In this document: piece after piece, positions 10,459 to 23,649 of the stretch
Numbering within the stretch: the first letter of the stretch is position 1
Layout: each line of letters begins with the position of its first letter
Origin: Cyclospora cayetanensis
Lineage: Eukaryota; Apicomplexa; Conoidasida; Eucoccidiorida; Eimeriidae
DNA: 64,000 bases
Direction of reading: 5' to 3'
Assembly: GCF_002999335.1 (NCBI RefSeq)
Contig: NW_020312043.1
Coordinates: forward strand, 1-64,000
The notes under the pieces: model-generated
Told to the model about the DNA's origin: nothing
Databases searched by the model: none
Seen by the model: only the letters and a program-made list of their open reading frames with translations
Made by a program: the position numbers and the translations under genes

Positions 10459-13400
10459 ATGGAGGTCCCTGTAAAGGCCGTTGCAGAGTCGTCGCAGCGC
10501 CTGATAGTGCCCTGCTGCTGCGCTCCTCAGCAGCACCAGCCTCAGTCGACAGGGCCTCTCCCCGCTGCGGGATTAACAGATTGGGATGCTCTGTTGGATC
10601 AGGTACAGTCGGCTTTCAGCCGCGGTAACACGGAGAGACACGCGGGTAGTCTCCGTCGCATTTGCCGGCGCTATGGAAGCGGCGGCATTCCCTACGCCGA
10701 ATGGGGGCCTGTGGCCCGCTTGGCTGAGGTGTACCTACAGCTAGCTATGAAGGGAGACGCCCAGATAGCAAGTGCCCTTGCTAGCCTTTGCAAGAAAGCA
10801 GCGAAGGGCCCTCAATCGAGGGCCACTACCGATGCCACATTGCATGCATCAGACGCAGCAAAGCTCGTCGAAGTCTTCTCCAGAGTCCTTGTGGGTATGA
10901 GGACAACGGAACCAGCGTCGGTAAAAGAAACAAGTGCCTCTGAGACCCCTGCTGCTGCTTCCAACTCTACTGTGGCAGGTCTAGGGAATAGTGCAGGCGT
11001 CGAGGAGTCCGAGCAGTCCTGTGGGAGCCCGTGCGTCCTTAAAACACCTCAGAAACGGCCTTTAGAGGGGGAGAATTGGGGTTCATGTGGGTCACTCGTG
11101 GTTCAATGCCCGGCTTCGGCAACAGAGACACCTGGAGCTGCATCAATTGCACCCATGTTAAGAAGGGCTGCCAAAGGCAACAGCAAGAACACCAGCACTT
11201 TCGCTGCTCTCCGCCATGCAGTCATTGAGCTCATGGAAGCAACAGCGATAGAACTATCAAAGCTTGTATTCCGTCACCAGTAAGCGAATAAACAATGCTG
11301 CGATGTTAATTTTGCTGCTATTGCACTAGAAGTCCAACTACGGTATTTCCTATCCCCACACACCTGTACGTTGAGAGTTCCTCTTGTGAGTAGCGGCCGT
11401 GCCTCCCTTACCTCCTCAGGCCGCTCAGGGATGCAGGGGTGGCAGTAGCAACATCAAGCAAACAGCACGAGCACCTCTGCAGCTCCGGAGAGGTCACTCT
11501 GAAGATGGCCCTGGACAACGTAATAAGGGCCTTAAAGGAACACAACGAAACACAATGGGGCAACCTAGAAGTAGAGGAGGAGTTCGCGCTGCTGCGAGTG
11601 CTGCAAAAATATGCCAGAGAGCCACAGGTGGCAGCGCACCTCTGTTGCTGCAGAACACTAAACGGTCTCCTATCTAAGTGTGTTGCTAGCTTGCGCGAGA
11701 TGGCTAATGCCGATTGTGAAGCACAAGAAGGTAGCTCAAATACACAGGAGCAGGCAGAGCCCTCCGGAGAACCGGAGGCAGATGCTGCAGTAGTTGAGTT
11801 ACGGCAAGCAGGGCCAGCGGCAGCACAAGGAACTACGGCAGCACCACCACCTCGAAGCTCCTCAGCGACCCACTGGACACGCCAGGAGTTACTGTTGCAG
11901 CTGCTACTCCAGATTCTTCAGGCTTATCCTGCGAGCCTTCATGAGGATCCGTGGGAAGCCCGCGAGCTGCTTGCAAAACTCTCTTTCTGGTTACATCAAG
12001 TGCTGTCTCCTAAGGCTTCCTTCCGAAAGAAACAAGTGCGAAATGACCTAATATGTGTACTACTCTTGATAGCGCGCCAGCCCAGGCTGCTTCCCCTTCT
12101 AACACCCAGCGGGGCTCTGTGCCAGATGTTGCGGTTCTTGACGTGTGGTTCTGCCTTGAACAAAAACGATACCGGTTCTGCTTCTTCTACCACGGCCCTG
12201 GCAGCCAAGTCACAAGCTCTAGACACAGGATGCAGCGGCAACAGCAGCTCCATTACCAGCCGCCAGAAAGATCTGGCATCGCCGGAGGACGTGGAGCTGC
12301 TGCAGCTGCTGTGGCTGTGCGTCTGCCAATGCATGGTGCATCCCTCTTGCTGCGCGAGGGCCCTCCACTTCAGTACAATAGAGGCACTACTGGCCTTTGC
12401 GGACTACGGAGATCCCCGAAGGCAGGATCTGCTAGCTTTTGCTCCCTGGCGCTTTTCCGGTGAAGTCTCCATTAGAAATGCTAGCACTGTGTTGCGCAAC
12501 TCAAGCAGTGACTCGTTTAAAATCGTGCTTTCACTGGATACTGCCCCAGCGCTGCAAGAACAAGACTAGCACTGACGACCGTTCTAGGAGTACAGCCGCC
12601 AGTATAAGGACCTTAGCTCTTCTTGCACTTCTAGTCTGGTGCACAGGGTGTTGGCTTGTTTCTGCAGAGTGCCAGCTTAGAACACTTGGAGCCGCAGCAG
12701 TGAATTGCCTGGGAACCTTAGCGGTAGTGTGTCCTGCTAGCGTTGTTGCTGCTGGAGGTCCAACTGGCTTGCTGCGGATTGCGGTGTCGGCTGCGGCAGC
12801 AGGGGATGCTGACAAATGTGGCAGTGCTCTGAGGCAAAGTGTGGCCCTCCTAAGACCTCGTGGTGTTGCAGCACCCGGGGAAGCAGGAGCCAACGTTGAA
12901 GCGCCAACAAAGCAGCATCCTGTCGTCCTAGGAGGGAGACAAGTATGTGCAGTGGCCCGCAGGGCATTCCTAGAGGCCAAAGCACTAGAACAACTTCTAC
13001 AACTGCTTGAAGCCCTCATGAAACAACAGCAGGAACTAGGCGCGATGGCATTTGAGGAGTTCGGCAGGCCCGGTGTTTCTCTGGAGGATTGCAGCAACTT
13101 CGGGGACCCCTGTAGTCTCACATCCTCAGATGTATGCACACCCATGGCAGCCTGCTGCTGCGTTGCGTGGCTGCTGCTAGCTCTGCTGTGTGCAGGTGAT
13201 GCGGCAGCAGCTTCAGCAGTTGCTGCTGCCGACGGGCTTTCCCGTTTCTCCCGCTGGCTACGGCAGGGCATTCCCTCAGAGCCCCCCACTGCTATTCCGC
13301 TGTTTGTCTCTACAGCAGCAGATGGACTCCGGGCACTCGCGCTTAGCAGCAAAAAAACTATCGAGGCCTTTGTTGCTGCGGGGGGCACTGAGGCCCTTGT

Positions 13401-15490
13401 TAGCGCGTTAGAAAGGGTCCCCCGCAAGCACATCCAGCCAGTGAGCTTCGCCCTAGGTCCTAGCTAGGCGTTCTGCAAGCCAGACGCAACGAGCCTCCCC
13501 AGCACACAAATCACAGTATACACAGTTGCTGCAGCACCCGCCCGCATTATACGCTAGGTCTGACGGAGCCTACCTCCCCCAGCCAGGCAGGTAGCTACAA
13601 AACCACTAGTGACAGCTCCAGCAGAGAAGGAAAGACGATACCATGCCACGTGAACCTCAACGCAAAGGCCGGCACGACATGGAGAGGGTGGCCCCTTCAT
13701 GCGCAACCCGACCTTTTGCAATGCTGTGTGGGGGCCGCCTGCAGCTGTTAGCAGCACTCACTGACGCACTCGGAGTGCCCATTGTCGCCGATGCGCTCCG
13801 GTCCTGGAAGGGTGTGCTGCAAGTTGACGGGAAGCAACAGACTCTCCATCAGTTGCTGCTGCAGATGTGGCTTGGTGAGCAACAGCGTTTCCAGTGCCTC
13901 TCTCCTGGGGGTGAGATCGCCGACCCGGCACGTCCAATGCGCCTCCGCTGTTTCGAAGAACCGCATCCTTGGCAGGAGGCAGTTGACATCAAGAAGCTTT
14001 GTAGCACTGCAGGTAAGAGGCTGCGAGACAGAGAGGCACCCACATAAGACAAGGCCCTTGACTGTGACACCGCCGGCGAGATGGTGCACCCGGTCATCGA
14101 GTTGGCCCCCTGTAAAACTAGGATGCCTATGCTCCTTCAGGGTGCCAGCAGACATCGACCCTTTAGTATGGCAAAGACTCTTCCCTAGCCTGTGGCCTCT
14201 CAAAGGTATACTGTGTATGCAGGTAACGGCTGCTGCGGTAAAACTGAAACAAACGGGGATGCGCTCGTAGCCCCTTGGGCACGCCAGCTGCCTAATGCAC
14301 TTTCGGATCTCATGAAAGCCGCTGCTGAACCGCACGATGTGAGTATGATCCCCTTCAGGTACCACATACAAAAGGGCTCACACTATGGCTTCTCGGATAA
14401 CCATTCAGGGACCCCAAAAAAGACTTCAGTAAATATGTTTCCAATGCCCTTTTTTCTCACAATAGGCGTGACGCGATAGGTACACTGTGAATGCTGCTGC
14501 TGTGACGTGAAACTAAGGGTGAAGGAGCACGGGGGAATTGTGGAGTTCGTGGCTTTCTCATGCCTTTCCGCTATCTGTTAGGATCTGCGGTTTGAGCTGT
14601 ACACGGCGCTTCAGCAACTCTCAGCTGGCTGTGACGCCTCTCCAACTGAGCTGACCGTAGCGGAGGCACAGCAGCAGCTTCTCTTGAACGCAGGGGAGGT
14701 GCTGTGGCGCCTTGAGGCCCTAACGGAAACAAAAACCGCCCTGGCAGGTTGGCAGCTGCACAGCCTCCTTTTAGCCAGGCACTTATTACTACTCCACCAT
14801 ACCTAATGCCTAGCCTTTGCATAGAAAGTAAAATACATCGACTAGCGCCTCTTCCTGAAATGAAACGTTGCTCCCGCTAATACTGCCCGAACTGGTTCTG
14901 TTAAGGCGACTCTTAATACGTACATGGTCATGCCCCTACCTTCGCTTCCGCCAAGTAGTGCACACCAGTCAGAAAAAAGGTTTTGCCACTCGAGCAAAGG
15001 GCCCACCAGGAAGAAGCACCTCAGGGCACTGTGGGTGTTTTAGTGACATAAAGGCATCTGAAACAGGGCAATGCGCTCACTCTGGACAGTCATGTACTAA
15101 AAGAACTTTCCAGCCCAGACACACAGCGGATGACAGACTCAGCACAAACGCCATTTTGCACACGTTTTATGCATGTAGTTTCTTGAAGCCAATGCTGTTC
15201 TTGTTTCTCGTGATTTTACAGCAGCGGGTCTCGAACCCCTTCCTGCAGATGCAGAGTGGCTACGTGTCTCTTGGGAAAAAGCTTTCGGACGGTCCATCGA
15301 GGTACGAGATAGGCAAAGGCAACTCGCCTTTGAGCATCAGGCTAAGGAGGCAGCGGAGGTCGACGAGACAATGCAGCAACTCTCTGACGAGAGGCAACAT
15401 GCAAGGAACAGGCGTAGAAAGGCGCTCGGCTTAAGCATCCCTTGGGCAGCACGAAGGGGCACTAAGAGTGACACAGGGTCCGCCAAATAG
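10459..15490 (+). CDS. Large helical (armadillo/HEAT-like) protein, unknown function
   Basis: Eight exons keep phase across the whole model: 10459-11279, 11420-12459, 12596-13440, 13625-14012, 14149-14205, 14223-14338, 14582-14747 and 15222-15490, giving about 1233 residues. The middle is dominated by Leu/Ala-rich amphipathic helices (for example LLLQLLLQILQAYPASL and ALEQLLQLLEALMKQQQ) broken by low-complexity Ser/Ala/Gln linkers, which looks like an armadillo or HEAT solenoid. The last exon is strongly charged and coiled-coil-like (RDRQRQLAFEHQAKEAAEV) and ends in an Arg-rich tail. I do not recognise the family. The donor before the last exon (GTTGGC) is weak; without that splice, translation would run on to a stop at 14804-14806, so two C termini are possible. 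The 12460-12595 intron is also less certain. A scaffold role is only a guess. Confidence 0.65.
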
Positions 15491-17459
15491 CTGGAGGTTC
15501 CCCCTGCGATTGACAAAAAAAGGAAATTACAAATTTTTTGAAGACATTAAGAGAAGCCCCCATGGGGCACCAGATAAAAGAGCGGTCATTGTACCCCGGC
15601 CGTTACAGAGGTACTAGGAATGGCGACGGCCGCCGACGTAGTAATCTGCAATGCGGTCAGCACGAGGCCTCCCTGGAAAGGGACGCGCAGGGTGCTTGAA
15701 GGCCCCTTTTGATGCTACTGCACAGCACTTCGGCGGATAATGCTGGCTGGCCTCATGCGGGGATCTCCCTTCAGATACACGGCAATCACATCTCCGTGTA
15801 CTCTTGGTTTAGAGATGCAGTCCAAAGGTCTCTGTGCTCGCTAGGTGGAACGTTCACCTCCTCGTAGAAGCTTGTCCAACCTGTTTTGGATGATCCTCAG
15901 ACTTTTTCTGTTATTCCTGTCCAGTCTGTTCTACCCGCACTTCTGCACTCGTCATTCCCGCCTGGTCAGAATGCGTCCATCCACTTTGTTGTACGCTTCT
16001 GCCACTGTTTTGCTTGGTGTAGCCCCAGAAAAATAGAAGGATCCTCCTTCACTGCAGCACGATTCCTCATGCTCGAGTAATCTCCAGGCGAAAGGGCACA
16101 GCAGAAATACAGTACATAGAACACAAGAATGGCGGCGATCAGCACCTACGAGGGCTACTTTTGCACAGGCTTCCAAGTTGCGAGCAGCAGCTCTAATAGC
16201 GGAGACTCATTATAATGCTTGGAAAAGATTATGCCGTATTCAACTCCAGTACTCCAGGTCTAACGGTATCTAACACCTTCGCGTCCACTGACAGGAGCAA
16301 AAGCGAAGAAGATATATTCGACGAAGCGGAGCTTTCCTGCACTACGTGTATCCTCATGAACCAAAGAGGCTGACTCCTAGGCTCTGGATACCACGGATCC
16401 GTTCAAGACGCAGCATTGATATTGGCGAGTGCTGCGTCCGTCTGGCATAATACAGCATCGAAACAAGCCTTACCACAGCTGCTGCTCGCTCTTGCGCAGC
16501 TCTCACATAGTCTCCAGTCAAAAGCACACGGGCTCGGGGTCCCACTACACAGGTGAACCCCATGGTTTAGGCTCCAGCCAGGGAAGTGACATGCACACTT
16601 CACGCCTAAACTGCTCCCATTTCACTGCCCGCGGTGTAGTGCTAGGGAGAACAATGATAGACTGATGATTCCTTTGTAGGACAAAGGATACTCAACTCCT
16701 GAAATGAAAGGGAAGGAAACGATAAAGAATAAAGATGCTCCAGTTACATACACGACGACTCCTAACACGAGGCACACTGAACCCAATTACAGGGGGCCGA
16801 ACAACTGCCGTGAAGTCGGGAGACTTGTCAGTACTTCGAAAAATGTGCGGGGGCGTCACTGCTTAGTCTTTGTTATTCCCTTGTAATCAGTGGCTCTTGA
16901 TATTGTGAATGCGTTAAATTTGACTTATCCTTGCACTCAAACTGTCAGCACGCCAGTAGCTTAGGTGAAGCAAGCGGCCTTGCCTACTGCGGTATGGCTT
17001 TTCTTCATGTTCAAAAATATACATACGGGCTTGAACATCACCTGCATCCTTAGCCAGCTATGATGACGCATCCTTAGTACTCTAGACTCTCGTGGCAATG
17101 AGGAAGTATGCAGATGGGTGGTGCCTATGTTGGACACAAGAACTAAAGAAGGACCCATGACAGGCTCCAAAGCCTTACAAGCAGTGGATACCGGTGCTTT
17201 GCTAAGCATTTCTAGATGGCTGAGTTGGCCCGTATCTCATACTGGGCTGCTGTGTAGTATTAGCGAGCTACGCTACACGTAGACACCTCCAATACACGCT
17301 ATATTTGAGATACGAATCGGTTATGTATTAGCTAATTAATCTGTCAGTCTGCATACTCATTTACCGCAGTGGCATGTCAGTTAGCTGTGACAAGCCGCAG
17401 CGTTGTGTACATCTGCGCTAAGAGCAATGTTTAAATTACTGTGAATACCCGCAGTGCTG

Positions 17460-18520
17460 TAAGGGTGCAGCTACGCGCACCCTAGCTGTACGTCATTCCT
17501 CATGTTAAAAATTCTACGTAGGGGTAGAAAAATGGTAGGAGTTCTTTTGAACTTCCTCGGTATTTTCCATTCCGTGCGTATGGAGCCAGGCGTTGAACAA
17601 CTTCCTGCGCTGACCTTAGGTGAAGCGCTACCGCTGGTAGTACCGTATGCTTCTACGCAGCCATTAAGCATTGCAACCGCTGTTGTGTGTGACTATTCAT
17701 GAATCTATTGAAGTCGGGTGTATCTCACGTGTCTTTGCAGCCACACATCCGCTATTACTGCCAACATCCCGAATGCCAAACGGGTGAAGCTTTGACAAGG
17801 ATGACTTGCTGTGGCTTAAAGCGAAGTGGGGGCTCCGCTATTTGTACATCCTCCCACTTGCATCCGCAGTGATGCTTTGCACAAATCAGCTTATAATGTT
17901 CTTTCGGGGCGTAGTGTGATTCACTCTACAGTGGGAAAGCTCTAACGGGCTTTCTGGTGGCCTGGGATGCGTTCCGCGACACAAGTGTATGCACCATGTT
18001 GGGCATACTTTCAGCAACCGAATCAGCGAAATACTGCTAACCCGGACCTTTCAAAACCGTCCGGGACCTGAATGGAGCTAGACTACTACAGCCATTGAAT
18101 ATATTGTTTGGCTAACACAGGCAAAGGGAGTTAATGACTTTCACGTAGTTGCCGACAGATGTTGCAATTACGTCCATTCCGCCCCGTGCGCCTGGTCTCT
18201 GCCGGCTCAGAAAGTCGCTCAATATTTTTCCTCGTGCTTAAAAGTTTACCGGATCCAACAGGGACACAATCACGGGTAGGGATCCAGAAATCTTCGGTGC
18301 GCCCTGACTGCCTTTGTGACCCTCTTACACGTTGACCGTAATATGACCACTGCGAACCACCCTGAGCTAGATGGGCAAGCAAAGCGCGCCAACCATACTC
18401 TTTTGCAGTATTTGATGCTCGTTGAAGCAAAATTTCAATTGGTTAGCTCAACTTTGACACAGGGTTGTGTCCTCTTGTATTGATCTTGCAGTATGCTGCA
18501 CTAGATGATATTTACGAACA
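17460..18520 (+). mobile_element. Decayed Ty3/gypsy-type retrotransposon, integrase remnant
   Basis: Between 17,880 and 18,440 the plus strand, read with frame shifts and stops, shows integrase landmarks in the right order: a zinc-finger-end block with FWWPGM, then NDFHVVADRCCNYVH, then GRDPEIF where SDRDP is expected, then MTTANHPELDGQAKRANHT followed by LLQYL. The three acidic catalytic positions all appear changed, with the last Glu replaced by Lys in QAKRAN. About 300 bases upstream (17,571 on) lies SVRMEPGVEQLP, a motif also found in two minus-strand copies in this window. Gag, protease, reverse transcriptase and RNase H are not visible between them, so this copy seems internally deleted. 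Chromovirus-like LTR elements are known in Eimeria. I found no LTR pair. Confidence 0.75.
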
Positions 18521-20639
18521 GACGAACCAAACAGGCGATTCTTCAATAAATTCTTGATAAATATAATGAGTGTAGTAGAAACGGTCGAAGTGCAGTTCAG
18601 GTGACTACATCTTCTCCTCCCTTTCTTCCCTCCATTTCAAAATACGCGCCTGCGTATTTCCCACCTATATGTCGAGACAGAGTGTATGCAAAACTGCGGA
18701 AGTGTTCCCGCTCTATCACCAATCCATAGGCAGATGGAGACGCTAAGGCATTAGAACTTAAACAAGCAAGTGTGTGCTTCAAGCGCTTCAGTGAAGTCTA
18801 CATTAAAAATGGCACCTAGTGGCCAACAATGAACGAGGCACTTACCAACACAACCGCTGCGGCACAATGGCTCCCTGTCGTCGGAGAGCTGAAATATGTG
18901 AGGTTTGCGCTACAAGACAAAAAATACAAGCAAAATGTGTGAAGAGAATCAATGCACACCCTAGCGAATAAAGATCAAGGCACTTCCAAACAGAAGCGCG
19001 GCAACATGATGGCTCACTTTGGTGGAGCACTGAGTGTGTGAGCCTCCTGCTAGGAGAAAGGCGAAGAAAAAATGTGTAAAGGGATAACAAACACACAGAC
19101 TAGCTCAGTAGAGCCTCCGTGTCTCATATAGCCATTTCTGCATGCAAATACAGCCGGCGCATGCACAAGTGCCTATTTCAAAAGGCGACCACCACAAAAG
19201 AGGCTTGGGGACAAACGTGGAAGCAGCACACCTGAGAACGCCGACGCACAAGTCTGACTGTAGAAAGTACCTTAGAAAAAATCGGCGACTCCTAAGCAAC
19301 ACCCATAGATCAAGGTACGTGATTCAAGCACAGAGCATGCGTTGGGGTAGGGCAACTACAAAAAACTGTAAGACCGTCTATGGAGAAAAGTGTCAAGCAA
19401 AACACAGCCGTCACTTCTTCCACAGGCAGCAACGCCCGCAACTGCTCCGCCGTACCACTAAGATTGGCATTCTCTACCCTAATCCACTAAAACCTGCCGC
19501 CTAGTGTGTCTTCGGCACTTGATAGCCCCAGAGTCCAGCACTTCTGGAGCTTCTTGTTACCCCAAAGCTACCTCACGGGTCACTTTTCTGCTTGACAGAG
19601 TCCGTTGATAATTTCAAAAGTAATAATGCTTCTTTAGGAAGTGAATATTGATAGTAAGGTGGTACTGCTCCACTTGTAGGCGATCGGCAGAGTAAGGAAG
19701 TGTATCGAAGCGTGAGAAAACGCCAAGTGGCCTAGCGACAAGGAGGAAAACCTTATCTTGGCACCTTTCAGTGCATCTCAGAAGACTTGCTGATTCATCA
19801 GAATCAAAGCTCCAGGCTCGAAACACGCACCAGACCGCGGTTCCTAGTTTTATTATTTTCAATACAGAGCTTAGCGCATACATTCGCATAGACCAGCCAG
19901 CTGCTCTCAGGATGCTTCCTCTGCTAAAAATGGATGCTGGCTCCATACCAGCAGGTCCCAGATCGGAATGGATAAGGGCTCCCTAGTGTGGACCAGGGAT
20001 GTGGGAGAGCAACGCGTAGAGGAATTTACTGTCGTATTATACACGCACTGAGCAAACGGAGGAAAAACAAGTCTGCCATCAGAATTTTTGTGCTCATAAC
20101 GTTGCAAGGACTGCTGCAGCATGAGCAGCCCACCTCACTGATGCGTCTTCTTCGCTTTTCATGCAGCTTGCTTCCGCTGAAGCCCGTTGCCTTGTTCAAC
20201 TTCTATGGCTTATTGTGTGTGCTTGTTGCTCTGAATTATATTACCTAATCCCCCCACTATAAAGGCAAGTGAGCTCTAAGAAGGTTGTCTGGAGCTGTTT
20301 AGTATCCCGGGTTTACTCGGGCTTCCTCTTCGCATTTGCCGCGTCCTGTACGCCAAGACCAGTTGACACAGCCCCAACTTCCATGCTTTAGAAGTCTTGA
20401 GTTGTCTCTTCCTTCTTCGACAAAGGCATAGAAGCATCTCTCATTTGCTTCTCGAACCTCATTGGTCGAGTGTAAGAGTGCTGAGTGGCTGCTCGTCCTC
20501 TGACTACTTGGCATGACTGTTCAGGTCGACACCAAATATACTAGCAGCAAAGCAACTCTTCCTCTACGTTGGAATCTTTCAGGCCACAGATTCATATTTT
20601 TCTATGCAACGATCCATTGAATTATTCTCTTACTTCAGC

Positions 20640-21440
20640 TTCCTGAAGGTTCGAACAGCTTGCTAAGCTGAACTCGGCAAACCCCGATGAGTCGGGGCTT
20701 GTGTAAAGGCTTGAACTGTAGCAATCCCTGCAATAAGACCAATTTCTGTACAGAAATAAGGCCGCAACCGAACTGTTTCTCCCTCCACAAGGCTTGCCGA
20801 GGAATCAGTCGTTTCTCTTTAACGGATTACAAATCGAAGAACACCTTTATCTGGCTGAGGAAATTTTCGAGTACTTGCCCATCTTTACGGCTGTCGTGCT
20901 CTTCTTGTCTGAATAATCTCGTCAATGCATCCATACCCATATTATCTGCTGAGAGCTCATGCCTTTCCGCCCACGGTGGAGCTACTGCATTCACATCAGC
21001 TTGCACTCAAGCGTTGTGCCACCGTCAACTCCCATTACCAGAGGTTATATCCCCAGCCTATTGACAAAGCAATAACTCACTAAGTTGTCAATTACATTGT
21101 TCGAGACCAGACACATGTTAGAGGAAAACAAGGCATCCTAGTACATTCACAGCCAGTGGGTGATCGGGACACAGCTGCCTCGAAGCACGCCGTGCTACCA
21201 GCTGTAGCGCTTCAGCTCTTTCCGTAGGGAGACACTTAATCCCAGGCTCAACACGCACGGAATATAAAATTGTTGAGTGCGTTCCACAGAAACTCGCCGC
21301 TTCCCCCGCTCCCCGTGTGTTTCTCAGAGTTCCCAACATGAGGAGAGAAAGGCATTTAGGCATGCGTAGCTCCACTCGAAAAGCACTAGGAACACTCACA
21401 GCAAATTGCACAGAGCACCTAGTGCAGACGAACACAGCAT
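20640..21440 (-). mobile_element. Retroelement remnant, 5' (gag-like) portion
   Basis: Read on the minus strand, 21,435 to 21,118 gives SVRVEPGIKCLPTERAEAL followed by QLVARRASRQL and AVNVLGCLVFL. Further down, about 20,990 to 20,850, it gives MGMDALTRLFRQEEHDSRK and then DGQVLENFLSQIK. The same two blocks in the same order occur at 33.3-34.0 kb, and nucleotide identity is plain in places (GAGTACTTGCCCATC near 20,871 and 33,414; ACATCAGCTTGCA near 20,994 and 33,538). The second block resembles the N-terminal part of Ty3/gypsy Gag proteins. It is broken by stops and frame shifts. Confidence 0.55.
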
Positions 21441-23346
21441 TGCACCCTCTAGTATCGAGCTAAAGCTGCTTTGCAATAAATGAGATGTACGAACAGGTAA
21501 ACCAATAAGTGTAAAACCTGTTACTTCTTAACCAGTATAGCCAGTGCAATGGAAAATGCTCACGCATAGCATAGCCTCATTCAGCGAGAGAGGGTCAGCT
21601 AGGGAAAACGGGCGATGCTGCACGCTACAAGCACTAATAGTGCAAATACTTAGAGACAGTTGCACACTGCAACACGTAAGGCATAGGCATTAATCGTTTT
21701 TTTGTACCGTGTTGAGCTCACTAACACTACAACAAATAGCCTGTAGGAGGAACCACCCCTAAGAGACAATTTTCCACTATTTCATGGAGAAAGTTTGCCA
21801 GTGATGTAGAGGATGCCAAAATACAGCTTTGAACCCGCTACACTCCACTAGGGGCTCTTGTCATCTACCTTCGTACCGTGAACTGAGGAGAGCGTGGTCT
21901 CTGACTGAGCATCAGAGAAAGTGAGGATACAAGCTGATGTACAGGGGCGAATGACTTCTCTTTCGAGAAGCAGAGAAGAATTTCTTTCGAAGATGCATTG
22001 GGCTCAGCACTGCAAAGGGGATCCCCAAAAGGAAATTTCTACTAAGAGTGTTGACGGCGGATGAAGGAGCCACGGCGAGCAAAGGAGCCCATATTGTAAC
22101 CTTCAGGCAGCTACAGGCAGGCAGCTCTAGTTCTGCATGCATAAAATCACTTACTGAGTGTTACAGGCGCCCAATTAATATACCGTGTCAGACAAAGCAT
22201 GCGCGCTCCGCAAGCCAGCCAGACCTCGGACGCACGCAAAGGGCACCCAGAATGGGCTAAGAAATGTGCCGTTACATAAGAAAGATCTGAAGGGTCATGA
22301 CCAGCTCTTGTAAATATCAACAGTGCTTTAAAACGGGCTGTGCCATACAGTGCATGGTGACACCGTAGGAGCCACCCCAAAACTAGCATGCTCTGCAAGT
22401 AAGGGGGAGCGTTGGCATAGCTGCCAAAATAAGGGCCCACAGATTCTGAGCGATACCAAACGAGACTACATGCACAACATTTGCAGGCTACAGCTTGTCA
22501 ATGTGCCAGCAATTGGAGGAGTCACAGAGCCTTCGCGTGCTCCCCATGCTTGTGAGAAAGGATCTGGTCCCACGGATAACATCGCCACGATCCCAAAGAG
22601 CTACTTCGAGTTCTATCAGTGGGAGAAATGCGCCTCTAAGATGACCAGAAAACGCACAAGTAGTAGCGGAATCGGTTGCAGAATTCGAACTGACATCCTC
22701 ATGAGAGCGTTGTATACGGTGATCCTCCACTTGTCTGTGACTGCAATCCTCTACGGCTAGCCACAAACAGCTGCACCTGCTCCTCTGAAGGGTAGCACAT
22801 AGTATTGTTCCACGGCAGTGGACGCGAAGCATCCACGAAGCCGTCCTCTAAATGTTGCCTATCAGCCAGCCTCTACATTAGGAGCATGTCTTTTGATTGA
22901 TCTTTCAGCTAAATTTCAAGGCCAAGATACTCGTACTCCTGTGCAGGGTTCTTTTAAAGCGCAGACGTCCTACGATACCCGAAGCTTCTAAGCGCTCAAG
23001 GCCTTTCGTACACCTGGGAAGAGGCCTAATGCCCAACACGAGGGAGCCAAGAAAAAGTCTGCGCTGAGAACCCCGCTAAGGGTTTGGGGAGACAGGGTGT
23101 GGCTTAACTCCCCGTGGGTATACTCATCAGCGCAGAACAGGAAGACTGCCGACAGACGGCATCGCGGAACGAGGCGGTCACATCCTTTCCCTAGAAAGAT
23201 TACAGGAAACTAGCAGATGCACTAGAAATAGATTGCAATCAGAAACAGGACAAGGGGGTAGGAAGCAGTGTTTCAAGAACCTGATTTTCCTTGCTTAGGT
23301 ACCTACTACCCCCGGAACAAATGATCTCTCCCCCCCCTTCCCCTCA

Positions 23347-23532
23347 GTGCCTTCTGCTAATGAAAAAAGTACACCAAACAGTGCCAACATCCGGTCTAAA
23401 CAATTGCCAGCACCTGTCACACAGGCAGCTGGGAAGATGGAGGAAGCCGTTCTCTCTTGTTTGAGGCTTTTGACACAAGCACACGCCCACATTCGAGCGA
23501 ATAGGAATGCAAGTAGCCTGACCCTGTCCTAG
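23347..23532 (+). other. Candidate orphan terminal exon
   Basis: A strong plus-strand acceptor (a C/T run then CAG ending at 23346-23347) leads into an open frame containing QLPAPVTQAAGKMEEAVLSC and ending at a stop at 23532. Composition looks protein-like. No upstream exon could be joined with confidence. The complementary strand also has a fair open frame here (containing NCLDRMLALFGVLFSLAEG), so at most one of the two is real. Confidence 0.25.
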
Positions 23533-23649
23533 TGACGCCCCTACCAATGCATTCACAACTGGCCCACGCCGAAGCAGCTACTCCTGGGAACGACCTAAAA
23601 CGAGGGCAGCAAGACGTGTGAGATGGCGAAGGCGGAAAGGAGAGGACTC

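Larger units (their letters stand above)
15491..23300. other. Gene-poor, triplet-repeat-poor segment with retroelement remnants
   Basis: Almost 8 kb has no convincing intron-exon gene, no CAG/CTG tracts and a more even base composition than the flanks. Open frames are short and mostly without recognisable domains. What can be identified is decayed Ty3/gypsy-type coding sequence, annotated separately at about 17.5-18.5 kb (plus) and 20.6-21.4 kb (minus). The remaining sequence between 15.5 and 17.4, 18.6 and 20.6, and 21.5 and 23.3 kb shows nothing I can name; some of it may be older element debris. Confidence 0.55.

Noticed and set aside
12531..13433. 300-residue minus-strand open frame
   Set aside because: It is a Ser/Ala-rich mirror of the armadillo-like gene's third exon and has no independent support.
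15181..15250. TCTCGAACCCCTTCC as a tRNA T-arm
   Set aside because: No cloverleaf could be built around it, and it lies in the last coding exon of the armadillo-like gene.
23295..23492. Small-Tim-like reading on the minus strand (NCLDRMLALFGVLFSLAEG) as a further exon of the 23.6-29.0 kb gene
   Set aside because: Joining it does not keep phase with a normal acceptor, and the twin CX3C pattern of small Tim proteins is incomplete.
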